This document shows positions 44,776 to 53,920 of a DNA stretch of 64,000 bases, piece by piece (within the stretch, counting starts at the first letter, position 1; every line of letters begins with the position of its first letter). Both the position numbers and the translations under genes were made by a program. This DNA is from Betaproteobacteria bacterium. GTDB lineage: Bacteria > Pseudomonadota > Gammaproteobacteria > Burkholderiales > Casimicrobiaceae. The DNA lies in assembly GCA_003153475.1 (NCBI GenBank), contig PLYT01000005.1, positions 9,936 through 73,935 on the forward strand, read 5' to 3'. The notes beneath the pieces are model-generated. The model worked only from the letters and a program-made list of their open reading frames with translations, had not been told where the DNA came from and ran no database searches.

Positions 44776-45354
44776 ATGAGCTTGTTGATCCTCGGCCTGA
44801 TCGTTTTTCTTGGCGGACATTCAGTGCGCATCTTCGCCGATTCCTGGCGCAACGGGCTGGTTGCCCGCATCGGCGAAGGTCCGTGGAAGGGACTGTACTC
44901 GCTGGTGTCGATCGCGGGATTCGTCTTGCTCATCTGGGGCTATGGACGGGCGCGGGCGGACACGATCGTGCTCTGGCAGCCGCCGCCGTGGACCCATTAT
45001 CTGGCGGCGATATTCACGCTGATCGCCTTCGTTCTGGTGGTCGCGGCGTACGTGCACGGCACGCGTATCAAGAGCGCGCTTCATCATCCGATGATCCTCG
45101 GCGTCAAATCCTGGGCGTTCGGGCACCTGCTCGCCAACGGAACACTGGCCGATGTCGTGCTGTTCGGCGCCTTTCTCGCCTGGGCGATCGTAGACTTCGC
45201 CGCCTCGCGACGCCGGGACCGCGCCGCCGGCACCGTCTATCCCCCGGGCACGGCGGCCCGCGATGCGATTGCCGTCGCGATCGGCATTGCCGTCTGGGCG
45301 ATCTTCGCTTTCTACTTGCACGGGCGCTGGATCGGAGTGCGGCCGTTCGGCTGA
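44776..45354 (+). CDS. NnrU family membrane protein
   Basis: The 192-residue product has five or so hydrophobic segments, an N-terminal GGHSVRIFADSWR and the conserved middle HHPMILGVKSWAFGHLLANG typical of NnrU-family proteins. The founding member is associated with nitrite and nitric oxide metabolism, while many members occur without denitrification genes. The HSVR and HHP/GH histidines could bind heme or metal, which is inference. It is divergent from the ECF sigma gene. Confidence 0.85.
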   Translation: MSLLILGLIVFLGGHSVRIFADSWRNGLVARIGEGPWKGLYSLVSIAGFVLLIWGYGRARADTIVLWQPPPWTHYLAAIFTLIAFVLVVAAYVHGTRIKSALHHPMILGVKSWAFGHLLANGTLADVVLFGAFLAWAIVDFAASRRRDRAAGTVYPPGTAARDAIAVAIGIAVWAIFAFYLHGRWIGVRPFG

Positions 45355-45360
45355 TCCGCG

Positions 45361-45749
45361 ATGTCTTCACCGGGCGTCCATCGTGTCCTGGCCGCGGCGC
45401 TCTGCATGCTGCTGCTCGACGCCGGATGCACTGGGCTGAAGGAGAGGGCTTCCCCGTCGGTGCCGGCCGCCGCTCCGCTTGCGCCCGCTGCGGCAAGCGG
45501 GAGTCCTGCTGCCGGCGCACCGGCGGCGCCCGGCGCCACTGCACCGCCATCGGCGGCGTAGCCTTCGCCGACGACGCGTCGGTCAAAGAGGATCTGACGA
45601 CGGTGATCGCATTGCATGGTCTACCCTGCGGGCAGGTGACCGATGTGCGGACCCTGGGCGATAACGGTCACATCGCTTCATGCCAGGATGGCAACCGCTA
45701 TCACATATTCATCAACGCCCAGGGCCGCGTCGTCGCGGAAAAACAGTGA
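45361..45749 (+). pseudogene. Small lipoprotein gene split by a frameshift
   Basis: The first frame encodes a lipoprotein signal (LAAALCMLLLDAGC) and an Ala/Pro linker, ending at TAG 45559-45561. A different frame, without its own convincing start, continues immediately with a compact domain (ADDASVKEDLTTVIALHGLPCG, ending GRVVAEKQ) with two cysteines and ends at TGA 45747-45749. A single-base change near 45545-45558 would join them into a protein of about 128 residues. Either the gene is broken or the base call is wrong. It follows nnrU by seven bases. Confidence 0.55.
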
Positions 45750-45857
45750 CTCCGTAACTGGAAGAAACGCCGGCCGCGCACTGTTAGCCGGCGGTGGCTC
45801 GTTCGCTTTAGAGCTAAAGCGCAGCAGGAACGAATGCGTCAACCAGGAGAAGCGAGC

Positions 45858-46451
45858 ATGAGTCTTCGGCAGTTGCTGGCCTTGCTGGCGAGCGTGTTGC
45901 TCGCCGTGACCGCGGTGCAGGCGCAGACCAGCGTACGCGTGCGCGGAACGATCACCGCCATCGACGGCAACGTCGTGTCGGTCAAATCGCGCGACGGGCG
46001 CGACCTGAAGATCACGCTGGCGGACAACATGGCCGTCTCCGTGGCCAAGGCGATCAAGTTCGAAGACATCAAGCCGGGGGACAGCCTCGGCGTCACGTCG
46101 ATGCCCGGCGCGGATGGCATGCCGGTGGCGATCGAGGTGCACTACCGGCCGCCCGACGTTCCCGAGGGACAAGGCCCGTGGGATCTTCAGCCCGGAGCGA
46201 CGATGACCAATGCCAGTGTGGCGGCGGTCGTCGCCGGTACCGGCAATCGCGAGCTGACCTTGCAATTCAAGGGAACGACGCAGAAGGTCGCCGTCCCTGA
46301 AGGCGCGGCGCTGGTGCGCACCGTTCCCGGCAGCCGCAGCGACCTCACTCCTGGCGAATACCTATTTACCGTCGCGCACGGCACAGGCGATCAGAGCTTG
46401 AGCGCCGCCCGCATTCAGGTAAGCAAGGACGGCGTCAGGCCCCCCTTGTAA
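45858..46451 (+). CDS. Exported protein with repeated beta-barrel-like domain
   Basis: From the ATG at 45858 the 197-residue product has a signal peptide (LLALLASVLLAVTAVQA) and beta-rich segments such as VRVRGTITAIDGNVVSVKSRDG, resembling the OB-like DUF5666 type sequences seen in periplasmic proteins of Proteobacteria. A second half repeats the theme (ELTLQFKGTTQKVAVPEGA). Function is unknown. GGAG in the context of the preceding codons supports this start over the ATG at 45834. Confidence 0.65.
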   Translation: MSLRQLLALLASVLLAVTAVQAQTSVRVRGTITAIDGNVVSVKSRDGRDLKITLADNMAVSVAKAIKFEDIKPGDSLGVTSMPGADGMPVAIEVHYRPPDVPEGQGPWDLQPGATMTNASVAAVVAGTGNRELTLQFKGTTQKVAVPEGAALVRTVPGSRSDLTPGEYLFTVAHGTGDQSLSAARIQVSKDGVRPPL

Positions 46452-46481
46452 GCGAACCCGCGGCCGCGCGCCGGCGACGAG

Positions 46482-46793
46482 CTAGCCGAACGTTCCGCCC
46501 ATCAGATCGACAAGGAATTCCGCGACCCAGACCCGGCCCGGCCCGCCCAGGTAGGTGGCGCCACGTCCGGTCGGAAGGTGCCAGACGGTAACCGACAGCG
46601 TCGCGGTCGGTGCGTGCGCCGGTCGCTTGCCGGGCAGGCGCTTGACGTCGAGCAGGAACTCGTCGGGCCAATAGCCCTGGCGCGCGACGGCCGTCGTGAA
46701 GGCGCGCTGATCTTCGAGGCCCAGGTAGTGGTTTCCGCCCGGGTATATCATCGGCCGCAGCTGCCCCCTCGCCCCAAGGGCGACCGGATCCAT
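46482..46793 (-). CDS. Hypothetical protein, unrecognised
   Basis: I place the start at ATG 46793, giving 103 residues. The upstream extension to 46877 is basic and unlikely, though an AGGAG sits in it about 18 bases ahead. The product has a motif-like YPGGNHYLGLEDQRAF and a beta-rich C-terminus (LSVTVWHLPTGRGATYLGG). There is no signal or membrane segment. It is convergent with the exported protein gene. Confidence 0.45.
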   Translation of the reverse strand: MDPVALGARGQLRPMIYPGGNHYLGLEDQRAFTTAVARQGYWPDEFLLDVKRLPGKRPAHAPTATLSVTVWHLPTGRGATYLGGPGRVWVAEFLVDLMGGTFG

Positions 46794-47132
46794 TAGTGCT
46801 TTGATTTCGTTCTCCTCAGCACGACTTTTCGTGCTCCGTCGGGGCTGGCGCATGCCTGCCCCGCGCAGATGCTGCAAGTTAGCAACCTCCGAGCCACCGG
46901 TTGCGAATCATGGGCTTGGTGCTCCACGGTCGATTCGGCTCGCTCCGATTGTAAGAAAGCGCGCCAGTGTGCAGCTTGTACCGCACGGCCTTTCCGTAAG
47001 CCTGGTGCGCAAGGGCGACTTGCGAAGAGCCGGCGCGTTGCCGGCGGTCCCCATAGAATGACCGCCGGGACTCGCGCCAGAACTCGATCACCCGCCACAC
47101 GATCAGACACATATTAGAAGGAGGAGACACCG
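46794..47132. other. Intergenic region with a small hairpin
   Basis: No supported gene. GCAACC and GGTTGC near 46883-46906 form a 6-bp hairpin stem without a T tract. The right end carries the strong ribosome site of the next gene (AGAAGGAGG, 47116-47124), and its promoter must lie here. Confidence 0.35.
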
Positions 47133-47609
47133 ATGAGCCTGACGATCAGTTCGACCGCATTCGCGCACAACGCCTCGATACCGTCGCTGTACACCTGCGA
47201 AGGCAAGGACGTGTCGCCGCCGCTGGCCTGGAGCGGCGTGCCGGCGGGGACGAAGAGCCTCGCGCTGATCGTCGACGACCCGGACGCCCCCGATCCGGCC
47301 GCCCCCAAGATGACCTGGGTGCACTGGATCCTCTATGGTATCCCGCCTTCGGCCGCCGCCCTGCCGGAAGCGGTCAAATCGTCGGCGCTGCCGGCTGGCA
47401 CGCGTGAAGGCGTCAACGACTGGAAGCGCACCGGCTACGGCGGGCCGTGTCCGCCAATCGGCCGGCACCGCTACTTCCACAAGCTCTATGCGCTCGATAC
47501 CGTCCTGCCCGATTTGAAGCGCCCGGACAAGTCGGCGCTGGAAAAAGCGATGCAGGGACACATCCTCGCGCAGGCGGTTTTGCTCGGCACCTATCAGAAG
47601 CGTGCATAG
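47133..47609 (+). CDS. YbhB/YbcL family (PEBP, Raf kinase inhibitor-like) protein
   Basis: The 158-residue product has the bacterial PEBP features: CEGKDVSPPLAW, LALIVDDPDAPDP, WVHWILYGIPP and the GRHRYFHKLYALD segment that forms the ligand pocket. It has no signal peptide, so it is cytoplasmic like YbhB. The biochemical role of bacterial members is unsettled. A very strong Shine-Dalgarno suggests good expression. Confidence 0.95.
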   Translation: MSLTISSTAFAHNASIPSLYTCEGKDVSPPLAWSGVPAGTKSLALIVDDPDAPDPAAPKMTWVHWILYGIPPSAAALPEAVKSSALPAGTREGVNDWKRTGYGGPCPPIGRHRYFHKLYALDTVLPDLKRPDKSALEKAMQGHILAQAVLLGTYQKRA

Positions 47610-47912
47610 ACGTCGCCGGCTGCAGCGGCGGCGGGCATCGACCTCGCTCCGCCGTCGCATGCCCCGTCGCGGGGCCGCCTGCATCATTGGCGTGCGCTTC
47701 GCCGATCGCCGCGAGGTCGCCATCGAGTGCGGCTCGCGTCCGAACCGCGATGTCCAAAGTCGCATCTAACGGTTGATCCCGGCCGTCGCTTCAGAGTAGA
47801 GTCCGCTCAGTTCCATCGGAATCATTCGAGTGTTGATTTAGGAGTCGAGCTGACGCGTTTGTCCGGTGGCACGGTTAGTGCATGTGACTGTTCACGGAGG
47901 TAGATAACCAGC
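47610..47912. other. Intergenic region, possible very small ORF
   Basis: An ATG at 47659 opens 36 codons to TAA 47767-47769, with plausible codon usage (CIIGVRFADRREVAIECGSR). It could also start at GTG 47602, overlapping the PEBP gene. I do not call it. The right end has ACGGAGGT (47894-47901) serving the AAA gene. Confidence 0.3.
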
Positions 47913-48872
47913 ATGGATTCCGTCATCGCGCTTGCGGATCTGCAATCGATCTACTCGGTCGCCGAAGTCGACCGGGCGCTCGAGGACGGCGCAGCCCGGC
48001 GCAATGAAGGACTGAAGAGCTGGTACGACCGCATGCGCGAGCTCGGCGGCTCGCGCTACATCATCAAGCCGTCGACGGCGGCAGCGGTTGACGAGCTGCA
48101 CGAGACATCGCCGAATTTCGGCAACGTCGTCGACGATCTGCGCAAATACCTGGCGCTGGCCATCGCCGGCAACGAAGCGGTGCAATTCACGCCGCTCCTG
48201 CTGCTAGGCGAGCCCGGCCTCGGCAAGACCTATTTCGCGAAAAAGCTTGCCCAAGCGCTGGGCACCGGGTTCGAGTTCGTCTCGATGAGCTCGCTCACGG
48301 CCGGCTGGATCCTCACCGGCGCGGCGGCGCAATGGAATAACGCGCGACCGGGCAAGGTGGCGCAGACGCTGATCGACGGCGAATTCGCCAATCCGGTCGT
48401 CGTGCTCGACGAGATCGACAAGGCCGGCGGCGATGCGCGCTACGACCCGATGGGCGCGCTGTACACGCTGCTCGAGCGCGACACCGCGGCACATTTCAAG
48501 GACGAATTCATCGACGTCGACATCGACGCCTCGCACATCCTCTGGATCGCCACCGCGAACGATGAAAATGCGATCCCGGAGCCGATCCTCAACCGCATGA
48601 ACGTCTACGTGATCGACCGGCCGGACGCGGCAGGCGCACGCACGATCGCGCTGGCCGTCTATCACGAGATCCTCGATGCGCATCGCTGGCCGTTCCCGTC
48701 CGAGCCGGCCGAATCGGTGCTCGAGCGGCTGGCGGCGGTGCCGGCGCGGGACATGCGGAAGCTCCTGCTCGACGCGTTCGGGACCGCCCGGCTCGCCAAT
48801 CGCGACTACCTGGTGCCCGAAGATATCGACGCGAAAAAGCTCTGCGGCCGGAAGGCGCGGGTAGGATTCTAA
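47913..48872 (+). CDS. Lon-like AAA ATPase without protease domain
   Basis: The 319-residue product has Walker A GEPGLGKT (99-106), Walker B VVVLDEID (162-169), a sensor-1 Asn216 and an Arg228 in LNRMNVYVIDRP that may act as arginine finger. The ATPase core resembles that of Lon, but the chain ends at residue 319 with no Ser-Lys protease domain. The first 90 residues are a short helical N-domain. It is probably a stand-alone unfoldase or remodelling factor. A small membrane protein gene follows 56 bp downstream. Confidence 0.8.
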   Translation: MDSVIALADLQSIYSVAEVDRALEDGAARRNEGLKSWYDRMRELGGSRYIIKPSTAAAVDELHETSPNFGNVVDDLRKYLALAIAGNEAVQFTPLLLLGEPGLGKTYFAKKLAQALGTGFEFVSMSSLTAGWILTGAAAQWNNARPGKVAQTLIDGEFANPVVVLDEIDKAGGDARYDPMGALYTLLERDTAAHFKDEFIDVDIDASHILWIATANDENAIPEPILNRMNVYVIDRPDAAGARTIALAVYHEILDAHRWPFPSEPAESVLERLAAVPARDMRKLLLDAFGTARLANRDYLVPEDIDAKKLCGRKARVGF

Positions 48873-48928
48873 GCCGCCGCCGTTGCCCCACAGCGTTCAC
48901 CCGCCTGCAGGCAGACGCTGAAAGATCG

Positions 48929-49261
48929 ATGAGCGCACGACAACGCATCGGCGCGGTCATGGCGTCCACGGGCTGGTCCGCCCTGACGCTGGTATGGGTC
49001 AGCGGGACCATTCTTCATTTTTTCACGGCGATCGTAGCCTTCGACCTTGCCGGAGGAGGCCTGAAGCGATACGTCGCCGCCATCGCCGCATTCGTCTTTC
49101 CTCTGGCCGGCGAGGTCGCGGTCGTGGTCGCCGCCTGGAAAGCGTCGGGCTCGATGATCAACAGCTATTCGATCTGGGTCCTCCTCTGGGTTGCCTTCGG
49201 GTTTGCGATCTACTGCCTGATCGCCTTCGGCAACTGGCTGGGCCAGCGCGACCAGATCTAG
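48929..49261 (+). CDS. Small three-TM membrane protein
   Basis: The 110-residue product has hydrophobic segments around TLVWVSGTILHFFTAIVAF, AAIAAFVFPLAGEVAVVVAA and SIWVLLWVAFGFAIYCLIAF. No family is recognised. It may be co-transcribed with the AAA ATPase gene. After it, 257 bp without a supported gene lead to the ThDP enzyme. Confidence 0.6.
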   Translation: MSARQRIGAVMASTGWSALTLVWVSGTILHFFTAIVAFDLAGGGLKRYVAAIAAFVFPLAGEVAVVVAAWKASGSMINSYSIWVLLWVAFGFAIYCLIAFGNWLGQRDQI

Positions 49262-49518
49262 CGCGCGCAAGACGATCCGCCAGAAAACTCAAGACGCCGG
49301 CCGCCTCCGTGTTTGACATCATCCGATGTCGATCCGGAAAAAAGCGGCGCAAGGAATTGCCGAGATCTTCGTCGAAGATGCTGCGATGAAGATCAAGAAG
49401 GAAAGCTCGAACTCCTAGCACGGCGTTGCCGTACCTTCCGTCATGCGCTACAGTCTGCCGGCTATGAACGCGGCAGGCGAAAGCGCATGAACGGAAACGG
49501 GCACCCGTCGGGGCGCGC

Positions 49519-51315
49519 ATGAACGACACGACGCGTGTTGCAAAGGCGCAAACCGCCGCCGGCTGGGGCAGCGACGTCATCGCGGACCTGTTGCGCGCGC
49601 TCGACATCCCGTACATCGCGCTGACCCCGGGCGCGAGCTTTCGCGGCCTGCACGACAGTCTGGTCAACCACCTCGGCAACACGCGTCCGGAAATGCTGCT
49701 GTGTCTGCACGAGGAGCACGCGGTCGCGCTCGCGCACGGCTATGCGCGCGTCACCGGCCGGCCGCTCGCCGTCGCGCTCCACGCGAACGTCGGGCTGATG
49801 CATGCGACGATGGCGATCTTCAACGCGTGGTGCGACCGGATTCCGATCCTTCTCTTAGGCGGCGTCGGCCCGCTCGATGCCGTCAAGCGCCGGCCGTGGG
49901 TCGACTGGATCCACACGATGCGAGACCTGGGCGCGCTGGTGCGCGGCTATGTCAAATGGGACGATCAGCCGGGATCGGTGGCCGCCGCGCTCGAAGCGAT
50001 CCTGCGCGCCCACCGCATCGCGCTGACCTTGCCGCACGGACCCGTTTACGTCTCGCTCGATGCCGCGCTGCAGGAGGAGCCGCTGGCCGCGCGTGTACCG
50101 CTGCCGGCGCTCGACCGCTATCCCGAGCCGCTGTCTGGCGCGCCGCCACAGGAAGCGGTGCGCGAGGCCGTGAGCCTGCTTGAAAGCGGCAAGCGCCCGC
50201 TGCTGATGCTCGGGCGCATGTCGAACGATCCGACAGCGTTCGCGCTGCGGGTCGCGCTGGCCGAGCGTCTTTCCGCCGTCGTGCTCACCGACATCAAGAC
50301 CGGGGCCTCTTTTCCGACGCAGCATCCGTTGCATCCGTTTCCTCCCAGCTTGTACGTCGGCCCCGAGGCGTCGCGTGCGATCCGGGAGTCCGACGTGATT
50401 CTTTCGCTCGACTGGATCGACCTGGGCGGCACGCTGTCGCAGGCCTGCGCCGGCGAGCTGCCGTGCGGCCAGGTGATCCACTGCTCGCTCGATCAATACG
50501 TGCACAACGGGTCGAACATGGATTACCAGGCGCTGCCGCCGTCCGACTTGTCGATCCTCGCGCCGCCGGATGCGCTGGCCGCGGCGCTGGTCGCCGCACT
50601 CGGGGCGCGTGCGGCGGCCCCGATCAAATCCTGGTTCGCCAAGACCGCCGCCGCAACGAGTGCGGGAGCCGAATCGCGCAGTGCCTCGGCCGACTACATG
50701 CCTCTGGAAGAACTGGCGCGGGTGACGACGGAAACGCTCACGTCGCATCGGCCTTCCTACATCCGGTTGCCGCTGGGCTGGCCCGGCGAATACTGCCGCT
50801 TCACCCATCCGCAGGATTACATCGGCTTCGACGGCGGCGGCGGCATCGGCTCGGGACCGGGCATGGCCGTCGGCGCCGCACTGGCGTTGCGCGGCGGAGA
50901 GCGCTTTCCGGTCGCGGTGCTCGGCGACGGCGACTATCTGATGGGTCTGACCGCGCTGTGGACCGGCGTGCACTATCGCGTGCCGCTGCTCATCATCGTC
51001 GCCAACAACGAATCGTTCTTCAACGACGAGCTGCATCAGGAGCGCATGGCGCGCCTGCGCGGCCGGCCGGTCGAAAATCGCTGGATCGGGATGCGCATGA
51101 GCGATCCGGCGATCGACCTGGCCACCCTCGCCCGCGGTCAGGGCGCGAAGGCCTACGGTCCGGTACGCAGTGCCGATGCGCTTGCCGCGGCGATCGCCGA
51201 AGGCGTCGAGGCCGTGCGCGCCGGTGCCCTGGTGGTGATCGATGCGCGCGTCGCGCCCGAATATTCGCGCGCGGTGTCGTCGTCGCTGCTCAAACACCTG
51301 CCGGCGCAGAATTGA
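49519..51315 (+). CDS. Thiamine diphosphate-dependent enzyme (acetolactate synthase/decarboxylase-like)
   Basis: The 598-residue product has the three-domain ThDP layout. Glu65 in LHEEHAVALAHGYARVTG is the likely cofactor-activating glutamate, and the C-terminal ThDP/Mg motif is GDGDY (469-473) through VANN about 25 residues on. It resembles large-subunit acetolactate synthases, benzoylformate decarboxylases and sulfo/phosphonopyruvate decarboxylases. No small regulatory subunit is nearby, while an aldehyde dehydrogenase gene starts 11 bp later. Decarboxylation of a 2-oxo acid to an aldehyde is therefore the best inference, with the substrate unknown. Confidence 0.85.
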   Translation: MNDTTRVAKAQTAAGWGSDVIADLLRALDIPYIALTPGASFRGLHDSLVNHLGNTRPEMLLCLHEEHAVALAHGYARVTGRPLAVALHANVGLMHATMAIFNAWCDRIPILLLGGVGPLDAVKRRPWVDWIHTMRDLGALVRGYVKWDDQPGSVAAALEAILRAHRIALTLPHGPVYVSLDAALQEEPLAARVPLPALDRYPEPLSGAPPQEAVREAVSLLESGKRPLLMLGRMSNDPTAFALRVALAERLSAVVLTDIKTGASFPTQHPLHPFPPSLYVGPEASRAIRESDVILSLDWIDLGGTLSQACAGELPCGQVIHCSLDQYVHNGSNMDYQALPPSDLSILAPPDALAAALVAALGARAAAPIKSWFAKTAAATSAGAESRSASADYMPLEELARVTTETLTSHRPSYIRLPLGWPGEYCRFTHPQDYIGFDGGGGIGSGPGMAVGAALALRGGERFPVAVLGDGDYLMGLTALWTGVHYRVPLLIIVANNESFFNDELHQERMARLRGRPVENRWIGMRMSDPAIDLATLARGQGAKAYGPVRSADALAAAIAEGVEAVRAGALVVIDARVAPEYSRAVSSSLLKHLPAQN

Positions 51316-51326
51316 AGGTGAATACG

Positions 51327-52820
51327 ATGCTCGCGCATGCCGATGCCTCTATCGACCCGCGGATGCCTCGTCATCGCGGACTCTATTACGGTGGTGCGTG
51401 GCATACGTCGGCCGGAGGACGCAATACGGCGATTTCGAGCCCGGGAACCGGCGAGGCGCTCGGCACGGCGGTTGACGCCTCGGCCGAAGATGTCGACCGC
51501 GCCGTCATCGCCGCAAGGCGCGCGTTCCTGTCCTGGCGCGACGTGCCGGCGCAACAGCGCGCCAAGGCGATACGCGCGGCCGCCGCGGTGCTGCGCGAGC
51601 ACGCCGAGGAGCTCGCGTGGCTCGACGCCATCGACGGCGGCAATCCGCTGACGGCGATGCTGTTCGATGTCGGCATCAGCGCCGATTACATGGATTACTT
51701 CGCCGGCCTGGTCACCGAGATCAAGGGCAGCACGATACCGATCGGCGCCGGCACGCTCAATTACACGGTGCGCGAGCCGCTCGGGGTCGTCGCGCGCATC
51801 GGCGCATTCAATCATCCGCTGCTCTTCGTCGCCGGCAAATGCGGCGCCCCGCTCGCCGCGGGCAACGTGCTGATCGTCAAGCCGGCCGAGCAGACGCCGC
51901 TTACGGCACTGCGCATCGCCGAGCTCTGGGCCGACGTGTTTCCGCCGGGCGTGTTCAGCGTCGTCACCGGCGGGCGCGACGCCGGCGCTGCGTTGGTCGC
52001 GCATCCCAAGGTGGCCAAGATCGGATTCATCGGCAGCGTCGGCGGCGGCCGCGCGGTGATGCAGGGCGCCAGCGCGACGCTCAAGGCGCTGACGCTGGAG
52101 CTGGGCGGCAAGAACGCCCTGATCGCCTGCGCCGACGCCAAGCCGGCCGACGTCGCCGAAGGCGTGGTGCGCGGCATGAATTTTCGCTACGTCACCGGGC
52201 AGTCGTGCAATTCGACCAGCCGCGTCTACCTGCACGACGACATCCACGATGCAACCTTGCCCGAGATCGTCAAACGCGTTGCGGCGATCAGGATAGGACT
52301 GCCGACCGAGCCCGACACCGAGATGTCGTGCCTGGCGAGCCAGGCGCAGTTCGACAAAACGATGAGCTACATCAAGCTGGGGCTGGACGGCGGCGCGCGT
52401 CTCGCCTATGGCGGCAAGCGGCCGGCGGACCCCAAGCTCGCGCGCGGATTCTTCGTCGAACCTACGGTGTTCGCCGATGTGACCGACGACATGCGCATCG
52501 CCCGCGAGGAGATCTTCGGACCAGTGGTCAGCATCCTGCGCTGGTCCGACGAGAGCGACCTCTTGTCGCGGGTCAATGCGCTCGACGTAGGCCTGACCGC
52601 CTCGATCTGGACGCACGACCTTGACCGCGCGCATCGGCTTGCCTCGAGAGTCGAAGCCGGGTACATCTGGATCAACGGTGCCAGCACGCATCACGTCGGC
52701 GTTCCGTTCGGCGGGGTCAAGCAGTCCGGCCTGGGACGCGAGGAATCGATCGAAGAGCTTCTCGCCTGCACCCAGCTCAAGAACGTGAACGTGACCTTGC
52801 GCATGCCATCGGTACCGTGA
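51327..52820 (+). CDS. Aldehyde dehydrogenase (NAD(P)-dependent)
   Basis: The start at ATG 51327 follows GAAGGTGAA. The 497-residue product has all ALDH features: nucleophile Cys294 in GQSCNSTS, general base Glu258 in LELGGKN, NAD motif VAKIGFIGSVGGG and C-terminal PFGGVKQSGLGRE. It oxidises an aldehyde to the acid. Eleven bases after the ThDP enzyme gene, it probably takes that enzyme's product. The binding protein gene of an ABC importer follows after 84 bp. Confidence 0.92.
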   Translation: MLAHADASIDPRMPRHRGLYYGGAWHTSAGGRNTAISSPGTGEALGTAVDASAEDVDRAVIAARRAFLSWRDVPAQQRAKAIRAAAAVLREHAEELAWLDAIDGGNPLTAMLFDVGISADYMDYFAGLVTEIKGSTIPIGAGTLNYTVREPLGVVARIGAFNHPLLFVAGKCGAPLAAGNVLIVKPAEQTPLTALRIAELWADVFPPGVFSVVTGGRDAGAALVAHPKVAKIGFIGSVGGGRAVMQGASATLKALTLELGGKNALIACADAKPADVAEGVVRGMNFRYVTGQSCNSTSRVYLHDDIHDATLPEIVKRVAAIRIGLPTEPDTEMSCLASQAQFDKTMSYIKLGLDGGARLAYGGKRPADPKLARGFFVEPTVFADVTDDMRIAREEIFGPVVSILRWSDESDLLSRVNALDVGLTASIWTHDLDRAHRLASRVEAGYIWINGASTHHVGVPFGGVKQSGLGREESIEELLACTQLKNVNVTLRMPSVP

Positions 52821-52904
52821 CTCGCGAGCGCCGGTTGCCGTTTTGGCCGGCCTCGTCTGACAATGCAAGTCGCGGATCGATTTTCGAATCCACAGGAGGA
52901 AGCA

Positions 52905-53903
52905 ATGCTCGATCGTCAAATCAAGTGGCTCATTTCGGCGCTCATCCCCTTGCTCGGGATGCTGGTGGTGGCCGGTCCGGTCAGCGCCGAAAACATCGCC
53001 GTCGGTAATTACGGCAGCTCGGCCAACGGCATGCCGTTCGCCGTCGCGCTGGAAAAGGGCTACTTCCAGCAGGAGGGCGCGAACGTCACCGGCATCATCG
53101 CCTCGGAGGGCGGCGGGACCTCGGTGCGCAACGCTATGGCCGGGGTGGCCTACGGCGAAGCCAATCCCGGCGCGATCGCGGTGGCGATCCAGCAGGGCGC
53201 CGATATCAAAATCGTCAGCGACAACGTGCTCACGATCGCCGAATTCGCGTGGCTCGTGAAGAAGGACTCGCCGATCAAGACGATCCAGGATCTGAAGGGC
53301 AAGAAGATCGGCTACACCAATCCGCGGTCGACCAGCCAGGCGCTCGACATCCTGATGCTGCAGAAGGCGGGGCTCAAGCCGGAGGATGCCGAGCTCGTCA
53401 AGACCGGCGGCTTCGGGCCGATGGTGGCGGCGCTCGAGCTCGGCCAGATCGACTGCGCACCGGTGACGGAGCCCCTATGGTCCAAGTCGAAGGACAAGTT
53501 CCGCGTGCTGATCACCGGGGCCGAAGCGCTGCCGCCGCTCGACAACGTCGTCGGCATGGCGACGTCCGACGCGATGAAAAACCGCGGAGATTTCATTCGC
53601 GCGATCATCCGCGCCCGTCGGCGCGCTGTCGAGTTCATGATCGCGCACCCCGACGAGGCCGGCGACATCGTTGCCAAGCCATTCAACATCACGCCGGAAG
53701 TGGCGCGCAGTGCCGTGCGCAATCTGACGACGAGTCTGACCCAGGGTGTGCCGTACTGGGGCGACGGCCGCTTCCACCTGTCGGGCATGAAGCGGATCAT
53801 CGAGGTGCAGAAGAGCGTCGGTGCGATCGCCGGCGACATGGACGTGACGAAGATGATCACCACCGAGTTCCTGCCCGACGACCTGAAGAAGTCCGTCGAA
53901 TAG
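52905..53903 (+). CDS. NitT/TauT-type ABC substrate-binding protein
   Basis: AGGAGGA (52894-52900) precedes the ATG at 52905. The 332-residue product has a signal peptide (LIPLLGMLVVAGPVSA) and the type-2 periplasmic binding fold of the SsuA/TauA/NMT1-like group (MPFAVALEKGYFQQEGANV). Typical ligands are sulfonates, nitrate, pyrimidines or aromatic acids. It supplies the importer encoded by the next three genes. Confidence 0.9.
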   Translation: MLDRQIKWLISALIPLLGMLVVAGPVSAENIAVGNYGSSANGMPFAVALEKGYFQQEGANVTGIIASEGGGTSVRNAMAGVAYGEANPGAIAVAIQQGADIKIVSDNVLTIAEFAWLVKKDSPIKTIQDLKGKKIGYTNPRSTSQALDILMLQKAGLKPEDAELVKTGGFGPMVAALELGQIDCAPVTEPLWSKSKDKFRVLITGAEALPPLDNVVGMATSDAMKNRGDFIRAIIRARRRAVEFMIAHPDEAGDIVAKPFNITPEVARSAVRNLTTSLTQGVPYWGDGRFHLSGMKRIIEVQKSVGAIAGDMDVTKMITTEFLPDDLKKSVE

Positions 53904-53920
53904 CGGGCGGCGCGCGCGGG

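Noticed and set aside
46883..46906. Hairpin and GGTTGCGAATC-like sequence considered as a tRNA or attachment-site remnant
   Set aside because: No cloverleaf could be folded around it, there is no acceptor stem or CCA, and no integrase gene is nearby.
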